In this document: positions 1 to 4,013 of the stretch, piece by piece | Position numbering within the stretch: the first letter of the stretch is position 1 | Layout: each line of letters starts with the position of its first letter | Assembly (NCBI GenBank): GCA_030425785.1 | Contig: JAUHYJ010000268.1 | Location: forward strand, 1 to 5,736 | Direction: 5' to 3' | Length of the DNA stretch: 5,736 nucleotides | Source of the DNA: Acidimicrobiia bacterium | Lineage (GTDB): Bacteria; Actinomycetota; Acidimicrobiia; Acidimicrobiales; Ilumatobacteraceae | The notes under the pieces: generated by a model | Database searches by the model: none | What the model was told of the DNA's origin: nothing | Seen by the model: only the letters and a program-made list of their open reading frames with translations | Made by a program: the position numbers and the translations under genes

Positions 1-198
1 CAGGGCCTGCTCGATCCGCTCGACGGTGCGTTTCGGTGGCATGCCGAGCGAGTTGCCGTCGAGGTAGGCGAGGTCGGGGTCGGCCACGACGAACTCGTCC
101 CGCCACCGCACGAGCGGATCGTCGCGGTCGAGTTCGGCGGCACGATCGAGGAGGCGGGCGGTCAGCCGGGCGTCCGGGTTCATCGCGGCCTGGCTCAT
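1..198 (-). CDS. kynU: Probable kynureninase, N-terminal fragment (runs off the left edge)
   Basis: Only the first 66 residues are in the window; the reading frame is open to base 1. The fragment reads as an N-terminal helix region (residues 9-36, with ARLLDRAAELD and DPLVRWRDEF) followed by YLDGNSLG at residues 45-52 and PPKRTVERIEQAL. The Y-L-D/G-N-S-L-G stretch near residue 45 is the characteristic start of kynureninase, a PLP-dependent fold-type I enzyme that cleaves kynurenine to anthranilate and alanine (or 3-hydroxykynurenine to 3-hydroxyanthranilate) in the cytoplasm. The catalytic lysine and PLP-binding residues lie outside the window. The start at 198 lies 4 nt after the ligase stop, with only a weak AGAG upstream; an in-frame ATG at 183 (MNPDAR) is an alternative start. 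It is probably cotranscribed with the ligase and CoA-transferase. Another class V aminotransferase-like PLP enzyme is possible but less likely. Confidence 0.78.
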   Translation of the reverse strand, partial: MSQAAMNPDARLTARLLDRAAELDRDDPLVRWRDEFVVADPDLAYLDGNSLGMPPKRTVERIEQAL

Positions 199-202
199 CC
201 CG

Positions 203-1093
203 TCACTCTGCCAGGCCGACGAAGCTCGCGTGGCGGACGAAGCCCACGTTGGTGAACTCCGCGATGTCGACGACCGCGGTCAGCACAGGCTCGACCCATG
301 TCGCTCCCCGCCGATACGCGGCGGGCGGTTCCGGGTCGAAGGGACACTCGCCGGTCGCCAGCTCGCGCAGTCGTGCCCCGAGCAGTTCGAGGGTCGGCTG
401 GTCGAAGCCGGTGCCCACACCGCCCGCGAATGCGAGCCGATCCCCGTCCGGGCGACCCACCAGCAGCGCCCCGAACGTCGTCGAGCGGTTGCCGGTGCCG
501 GCCGTGAAGCCGCCGATCACGACCTCGACGCGCCGGCGATGCTTGATCTTGCGCCAGTTCGGTGATCGTGTGCCGGGCGTGTACGAGCTGTCGAGGCGCT
601 TCGCCATCACGCCTTCGAGGCCGGCGTCGCCGGTCGCACGGACCAGCGCGGCACCGTCGCTGACCTGGTGGCTCGGCACGATCCAGGCCTCGCCCGGTTC
701 GACGACCTGTTCGAGTAGCCGCCGTCGGTCGGTGTAGGGCAGCCCGATCGTGTCGTGATCGTCGATGCGGAGCACGTCGAACGCCTGGAACACGGCCGGT
801 CGCCGGTGCTGCTGCATCAGCTCGAACCGCGGGACGCCCTCGTCGTCGAACACCACCAGCTCGCCGTCGATGATCGCGGTGTCGGCGTGGACGCCGGTCG
901 CGAAGTCGACGAGCTCGGGGTAGCTCTCGGTCACCTCGCGGCGGCTCGTCGACTGGAGTCGTACGGTGCCACCCGACACGAACGCCACGGTGCGGTAGCC
1001 ATCCCACTTCACCTCGTACGCCCACCGCTCGTCGTCGTGCGGGAGCGAACCCAGGGTCGCCTTCATCGGAGCCACGGGGAACCAGAGCGGCAT
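203..1093 (-). CDS. Stand-alone ATP-dependent DNA ligase, LigD ligase-domain type
   Basis: A 296-residue protein that should seal nicks using ATP through a covalent lysine-AMP intermediate. Visible motifs in order are: motif I K29-W-D-G-Y-R34 (K29 the adenylated lysine), D76-G-E78 (motif III region), FDVL at 105-108, motif IV E160-G-V-M-A-K165, and motif V W180-R-K-I-K184. An OB-fold domain follows (TTFGALLVG, then WVEPVLTAVVDIAEFTNVGFVRHASFVGL). This matches the ligase domain of LigD, or a LigC-like stand-alone enzyme; there is no polymerase or phosphoesterase domain, and no Ku gene is in view. The start at 1093 is supported by GGAG at 1099-1102 with a 5-nt spacer. The protein ends GLAE, whereas relatives usually continue GLRxDK (motif VI), so the C-terminus looks clipped. 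It lies 11 nt after the CoA-transferase and 4 nt before kynureninase. A role in NHEJ or base-excision-type repair is family knowledge, not shown here. Confidence 0.9.
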   Translation of the reverse strand: MPLWFPVAPMKATLGSLPHDDERWAYEVKWDGYRTVAFVSGGTVRLQSTSRREVTESYPELVDFATGVHADTAIIDGELVVFDDEGVPRFELMQQHRRPAVFQAFDVLRIDDHDTIGLPYTDRRRLLEQVVEPGEAWIVPSHQVSDGAALVRATGDAGLEGVMAKRLDSSYTPGTRSPNWRKIKHRRRVEVVIGGFTAGTGNRSTTFGALLVGRPDGDRLAFAGGVGTGFDQPTLELLGARLRELATGECPFDPEPPAAYRRGATWVEPVLTAVVDIAEFTNVGFVRHASFVGLAE

Positions 1094-1098
1094 GCGAG

Positions 1099-1102
1099 CT
1101 CC
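1099..1102 (-). promoter_or_regulatory. Shine-Dalgarno site of the DNA ligase gene
   Basis: GGAG on the minus strand, 5 nt before the ATG at 1093 and just after the CoA-transferase stop (TGA at 1107-1105). It fixes the ligase start at MPLWFPVAPMKAT rather than an upstream in-frame codon inside the CoA-transferase gene, and it supports translation from a shared transcript. Confidence 0.6.
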
Positions 1103-1104
1103 GG

Positions 1105-2343
1105 TCAGCGGCGCGGGAGATGCGACGACAACACGCCCTGCTCGACCAGGTCGGCGATGTGGGCGTCGTCGTACCCGAGCACGTCCCGCAGGATCTCGGC
1201 GTTGTCCTCGCCCCGGTAGCGCGGCTCGCCGTGCACGCCGACATCGGGCGCGTCGCTGAACTTCCACGGCGCGTTCGGTACGCGGAACGTGCCGCCGCCC
1301 CGGTCGTTCACCTCGACGACGGCCGCACGCTCGTCCGCCCAGTCGCTGTCGCTGACCTCGCGCACGGACCGGATCGCACCGACGGCGAGCCGGTACTTCG
1401 AGCAGATCGCCTCGAGCGCCTCGACGTCCGGAACGGTTGCCGCGAACTCGGCGATCGCGTCCTCGAGCACGTCGAGGTGTTCGAGCCGTCCGGCGACCGT
1501 GGCGAACCGCGGATCGTCGAGGAACTCGGGCCGCCCGATCGCTCCGACGTACATCTCGAAGTTGCCGTTCGGCGCCGGGTGGCCGGCGATCGCGGCGGCG
1601 CTGCCGTCGGCCAGCGTGACCACCGGCTGGTCGTGGTTCCCGAAGCTGCGGACCCAGTTCGGGTCGATGTCGCCGTCGTACAGCTCGTCGTGGGTGTGCT
1701 CGTTGACGTAGAGCATCACCTGCGCCATCGCCACGTCGATCGCCTGGCCGCGCCCCGTGCGCTCGCGCTGGTACAGCGCGGCGAGGATCCCGGCGGCCGC
1801 GTCGAGCGACGTGTAGACGTCGGCATGGCTGTGCCGGTCGGTGCGGTACACGCCGTCGCGGCCGTGGTCGCCCTGCGACTTGGTGAGCCCGGTCTCGGCC
1901 TGTACGACGGGTGCGTACGCGCGGCGGCTTCGCCACGGCCCGGTCTGGCCGTAGCCGGTGATCGACGCGTAGATGATGCGTGGGTTCACGGCCGCGAGGG
2001 CGTCGTACGACAGCCCGAACTTGTCCATCACGCCCGGTCGGAAGTTCTCGACGACGATGTCGCTCTGCGCGACGAGGGCGAGCGCGATCTCGGTGGCCTC
2101 GGGCCGGCCGAGATCGAGGCTGATCGATCGCTTGCCGGTGTTCTGCTGGGCGTAGTAGCTCGGCATCGAGTTGCGGCGCGGCTGGGAGAAGCGGGTGACG
2201 TCGCCGGCGGGCGGCTCGACCTTGATGACCTCGGCCCCGAGGTCGGCGAGCATGCGGGTGCAGTGCGGACCCGACAGCACCCGGGTGAAGTCGAGCACTC
2301 GCAGGCCCGCCAGTGGTGTGTTGCCCGCAGCGCCTCCAGCCAT
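1105..2343 (-). CDS. CaiB/BaiF family class III CoA-transferase
   Basis: A 412-residue cytoplasmic enzyme of the formyl-CoA transferase/CaiB family, which moves coenzyme A between carboxylic acids through an aspartyl-CoA thioester. The N-terminus has the family signature PLAGLRVLDFTRVLSGPHCTRMLADLGAEVIKVEPPAGD (residues 10-48). NTGKRSISLDL (68-78), DIVVENFRPGVMDKFGL (95-111) and INPRI-like VNPRIIYASITGYGQTGP (119-136) follow. HADVYTSLDAAAGILAALYQRERTGRGQAIDVAM (173-206) holds the expected catalytic aspartate, D175. Length is normal for the family (about 380-430). Substrate cannot be read from sequence; members act on oxalate, carnitine, succinate/mesaconate, steroid side-chain acids and others. 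It is the first gene of the probable minus-strand operon with ligase and kynureninase. The ATG at 2343 directly abuts GGGAGG, so the Shine-Dalgarno spacing is abnormally short. No better in-frame start is visible, and a leaderless start is possible. Confidence 0.93.
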   Translation of the reverse strand: MAGGAAGNTPLAGLRVLDFTRVLSGPHCTRMLADLGAEVIKVEPPAGDVTRFSQPRRNSMPSYYAQQNTGKRSISLDLGRPEATEIALALVAQSDIVVENFRPGVMDKFGLSYDALAAVNPRIIYASITGYGQTGPWRSRRAYAPVVQAETGLTKSQGDHGRDGVYRTDRHSHADVYTSLDAAAGILAALYQRERTGRGQAIDVAMAQVMLYVNEHTHDELYDGDIDPNWVRSFGNHDQPVVTLADGSAAAIAGHPAPNGNFEMYVGAIGRPEFLDDPRFATVAGRLEHLDVLEDAIAEFAATVPDVEALEAICSKYRLAVGAIRSVREVSDSDWADERAAVVEVNDRGGGTFRVPNAPWKFSDAPDVGVHGEPRYRGEDNAEILRDVLGYDDAHIADLVEQGVLSSHLPRR

Positions 2344-2458
2344 CCTCCCATCGTGACACTTCCGGCCGGGCGTGCTGAAGTGGTGCGATGACCCGTGACC
2401 TGCTGACGATGATGGGTGTGTGGCGCCGAGCTGAGTCGCCGTGTGCTCGGGGCGTGCG
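2344..2458. promoter_or_regulatory. Divergent intergenic region between the CoA-transferase and cyclase-family genes
   Basis: These 115 bp must hold the promoters of both divergent genes. I see no convincing -35/-10 pair on either strand. The one structured element is a gapped inverted repeat, CACTTC at 2357-2362 and GAAGTG at 2377-2382. The arms start 20 bp apart, about two helical turns, with the palindrome CGGCCG (2363-2368) between them. It lies 14-39 bp upstream of the CoA-transferase start, where an operator or core promoter would be. Promoter content is inferred from gene arrangement, not from a clear motif. Confidence 0.4.
2357..2382. repeat. Gapped inverted repeat CACTTC-N14-GAAGTG, candidate operator
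   Basis: Two perfect 6-bp inverted arms (2357-2362 and 2377-2382) are separated by 14 bp. The geometry would suit a dimeric helix-turn-helix regulator contacting the same DNA face two turns apart. Arms this short can arise by chance in a 115-bp region, so this is only a candidate. Confidence 0.25.
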
Positions 2459-3469
2459 ATGACCGATCACCTGCCGACCTATGACGAGTTGCCGCGTCGA
2501 GCCGGGCTGCCGTCCGCCTGGGACGTCTGGGGAGAGGTCGGGGGTGAGCCGGACGTGCTGGGCTGCCTGAACCTGGTCACGGCCGAGCACGCCGTCCGGG
2601 CCGCCCGTCTCGTCGAGCGCGGCACGACCTTCCCACTCAATTGGTCGATGGGGTTGCCCGACCCGCCGTTGTTCGGCCGCGAACCGTTCGCGCACCGCGT
2701 CGTCGGTCGTCCGTCCGGCACGAGCCAGGACGACGTGCTCGACAACTGGAACACCCAGTCGTCGAGCCAGTGGGACGGCTTCCGTCACATCCGCCACCCG
2801 GCCGCCGCCGACCGCGAGCCCGGAACCGGTCACTTCGGCGGCGTCGACGACATCGACCACGGCATCGACCACTGGGCGCGGCGCGGGATCGTCACCCGCG
2901 GCGTCCTCGCCGACGTCGGGCGGTGGCGAGAGGCCGAGAGTCGACCGCTGCGGTACGACGCACCCGACCCCGTGACCGGCGACGAACTGCTGGCGTGTCT
3001 CGACGCCCAAGGCACCGAGGTGCGCCCCGGCGACGTGCTGCTCGTGCGGTTCGGCTGGATCAGCTGGTACCTCGGCCAGGACGAAGCCATGCGCCGCCGG
3101 CTCGCCGACCCGGCCACGTTCGCCTCGGCCGGCTTCCACCCGGGCGAGGACACACCACGCACCTTGTGGAACCTCCACGTGGCCGCGGTCGCGTGCGACA
3201 ACCCGGGTGTCGAGATCTGGCCGCGCGGGTCGCACCTCGACGACGACACCGTGGCCGAGATCCGCGACGACCCGCATCGGATCCACGAGGTGTTCGCCCA
3301 CGCGATCCTGCTGCCGATGCTCGGGATGCCGCTCGGCGAGATGTTCTTCTTGGACGACCTCGCCGCCGACTGTGCGGCGGACGGCCGCTACGAGTTCATG
3401 TTCACGTCGGCGCCGATCCAGCTGCCCGCCGGCGTGGCGAGCCCACCGAACGCGTTGGCGATCAAGTAG
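2459..3469 (+). CDS. Cyclase-family protein (kynurenine formamidase-like superfamily, QWDG subgroup)
   Basis: A 336-residue protein of the cyclase superfamily (Pfam Cyclase, PF04199), which includes KynB-type kynurenine formamidases, isatin hydrolase and polyketide-cyclase-like proteins. Recognisable parts are: N-terminal EPDVLGCLNLVTAEHAVRAARLVERG (30-55), the motif Q100-SSS-Q104-W-D106-GFR-H110, WARRGIVTRGVLADV (139-153), GDVLLVRFGW (191-200), HVAAVACDNPGVEIWP (240-255), and a C-terminal block with H281 and E294, then SAPIQLPAGVASPPNALAI. In canonical members the motif is HxGTHxDxPxH with metal-binding histidines. Here Q100 and Q104 stand in for the two histidines, while D106 and H110 are kept. 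The length (about 330, against about 210 for KynB) fits the longer QWDG subgroup. The ATG at 2459 is preferred over the in-frame GTG at 2441 because CGGGGC lies about 6 nt upstream and MTDHLPTYDELP looks like a natural N-terminus. It is divergent from the CoA-transferase operon. The substrate is unknown. Confidence 0.85.
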   Translation: MTDHLPTYDELPRRAGLPSAWDVWGEVGGEPDVLGCLNLVTAEHAVRAARLVERGTTFPLNWSMGLPDPPLFGREPFAHRVVGRPSGTSQDDVLDNWNTQSSSQWDGFRHIRHPAAADREPGTGHFGGVDDIDHGIDHWARRGIVTRGVLADVGRWREAESRPLRYDAPDPVTGDELLACLDAQGTEVRPGDVLLVRFGWISWYLGQDEAMRRRLADPATFASAGFHPGEDTPRTLWNLHVAAVACDNPGVEIWPRGSHLDDDTVAEIRDDPHRIHEVFAHAILLPMLGMPLGEMFFLDDLAADCAADGRYEFMFTSAPIQLPAGVASPPNALAIK

Positions 3470-3487
3470 CGCCGCGCCGGCGTCGTG
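3470..3487. other. Convergent 18-bp gap between the cyclase-family gene and doxX-like gene
   Basis: The two stop codons face each other across 18 bp. The gap contains an 8-bp palindrome, CGCCGGCG (3475-3482), without a loop or T-tract, so no intrinsic terminator can be claimed. Transcripts from the two sides probably overlap at their 3' ends. Confidence 0.4.
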
Positions 3488-3889
3488 TCAGAAGACGCCG
3501 TCGGTGAGGGTGTACCAGTCGATCGGCCCGAGTGCGGCCAGGATCAGGCCGCCGCCGGCGATCGAGATGTTCTTCATGAACTGGGCCTGCTCGACCTGCT
3601 TGGTCTGCGGGTCGGTCTCCTCCCAGAACTTGTGCATCACGACGGCGAAGATCACCATCAGCACGGCGATGAGCAAGCCGGCCAGGTCCATCAGGATGCC
3701 GAGCACGACGGCGAGCCCGCCGAGCAGCATGCACACGCCGGAGATCTGCACCATCAGCTTCGCGTTCGGCACCTTCTTGTACTCGGCGTACTGCGCCGAC
3801 GCCTCGGTCGCCGTCAGGTGCCCGATGCCCGAACCGATGAGCACCAGGCTGAACAGCAGCCGCCCGAGCCAGAACACTTCTTCCCGCAT
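3488..3889 (-). CDS. DoxX-family integral membrane protein
   Basis: A 133-residue protein with four predicted membrane segments, at about residues 5-22 (VFWLGRLLFSLVLIGSGI), 45-65 (LMVQISGVCMLLGGLAVVLGI), 68-86 (LAGLLIAVLMVIFAVVMHK) and 106-122 (KNISIAGGGLILAALGP). The pattern G-x-G-H-L after TM1, and HKFWEE...QFMKNISIAGGGLIL across TM3-TM4, is typical of the DoxX/DoxX-like family. Members include the thiosulfate:quinone oxidoreductase subunit DoxD/DoxA relatives and a mycobacterial membrane oxidoreductase complex, but most are uncharacterised. The start at 3889 is chosen because AGAGGGG (3898-3904) lies 8 nt upstream; a longer GTG-started frame from 3931 would add residues encoded by palindromic non-coding DNA. 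It lies downstream of the molybdenum enzyme gene on the same strand but 124 bp away, so it may have its own promoter. Confidence 0.88.
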   Translation of the reverse strand: MREEVFWLGRLLFSLVLIGSGIGHLTATEASAQYAEYKKVPNAKLMVQISGVCMLLGGLAVVLGILMDLAGLLIAVLMVIFAVVMHKFWEETDPQTKQVEQAQFMKNISIAGGGLILAALGPIDWYTLTDGVF

Positions 3890-3897
3890 GATGGAAA

Positions 3898-3904
3898 CCC
3901 CTCT
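3898..3904 (-). promoter_or_regulatory. Shine-Dalgarno site of the doxX-like gene
   Basis: AGAGGGG on the minus strand with an 8-nt spacer to the ATG at 3889. It decides the start codon in favour of the 133-residue protein MREEVFW over the longer open frame. Confidence 0.65.
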
Positions 3905-3950
3905 TGTCGATGTGCGTGGACGTGCATGCACGTTGATGCGTGCACGTGGT

Positions 3951-3989
3951 GCGTGCGCGTCACGATAGGCGAGATCGTTGTGCGCGCAC
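3951..3989 (-). other. Imperfect hairpin between the molybdenum-enzyme gene and doxX
   Basis: The segments 3951-3966 and 3974-3989 can pair imperfectly: 11 of 16 positions, with a perfect inner 5-bp stem ACGAT/ATCGT closing a 7-nt loop (3967-3973). It lies downstream of the molybdenum-enzyme stop, where a transcript end could form. There is no T-tract on either side, so it is not a standard intrinsic terminator. It may simply be a by-product of the palindromic sequence. Confidence 0.2.
3962..3967 (-). promoter_or_regulatory. Possible -10 element of a doxX promoter
   Basis: TATCGT on the minus strand fits the actinobacterial TANNNT consensus and lies about 73 nt upstream of the doxX ATG, in the middle of the palindrome cluster. 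There is no TTGACA-like -35 at 17-18 bp; the GTGCGCGCAC palindrome occupies that place. If the call is right, the 14-bp palindrome at 3920-3933 would fall in the early transcribed leader. The call is weak. Confidence 0.25.
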
Positions 3990-4013
3990 GTGATTCGGGT
4001 CGGCCGAGCGTGA

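Larger units (their letters stand above)
3911..3992. repeat. Cluster of GTGCAC-type palindromes upstream of doxX, candidate operator region
   Basis: Within 82 bp there are: a perfect 14-bp palindrome ACGTGCATGCACGT (3920-3933); an 8-bp palindrome CGTGCACG (3939-3946), whose centre is 16 bp further on; and a 10-bp palindrome GTGCGCGCAC (3980-3989). The heptamer TGCACGT occurs twice in direct orientation (3927-3933 and 3941-3947). Long runs alternate purine and pyrimidine (3920-3933, 3936-3948, 3949-3960, 3979-3992). The cluster lies between the molybdenum-enzyme stop and the doxX Shine-Dalgarno site, consistent with regulator binding at the doxX promoter. No regulator family can be assigned from the motif alone. 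Confidence 0.5.

Noticed and set aside
195..1244. A 349-codon minus-strand open frame overlapping the ligase
   Set aside because: It is out of frame with the ligase, highly Arg/Ala-rich and without motifs; a GC-driven shadow.
1120..2391. A 423-codon plus-strand open frame antisense to the CoA-transferase
   Set aside because: Its translation is rich in Val, Arg, Asp and Leu without a recognisable domain, mirroring the codon pattern of the real gene on the other strand. No ribosome binding site was found.
2441..2458. GTG start extending the cyclase-family protein by six residues
   Set aside because: No Shine-Dalgarno sequence precedes it. The ATG at 2459 has a G-rich stretch at a suitable distance and gives a more natural N-terminus.
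203..3301. A single minus-strand open frame of about 1030 codons crossing the ligase, CoA-transferase and cyclase genes
   Set aside because: Only its last 296 codons match a protein family (the ligase). Upstream it is the Arg/Pro-rich out-of-frame reading of the CoA-transferase and the antisense of the cyclase gene, as expected at high GC. No fusion protein is supported.
3475..3482. Intrinsic terminator between the convergent genes
   Set aside because: CGCCGGCG is a loopless 8-bp palindrome without a following T-tract; common by chance in GC-rich DNA.
2641..3507. A 288-codon plus-strand open frame overlapping the cyclase-family gene
   Set aside because: Arg-dominated low-complexity translation in another frame of a clearly conserved gene.
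3890..3931. Longer DoxX protein from a GTG at 3931
   Set aside because: The extra 14 residues come from palindromic non-coding sequence and would run through the AGAGGGG ribosome binding site that serves the ATG at 3889.
3911..3992. CRISPR array or integration (att) site
   Set aside because: The repeated elements are short palindromes with irregular spacing and no equal-length spacers. No cas gene, integrase or tRNA gene is nearby.
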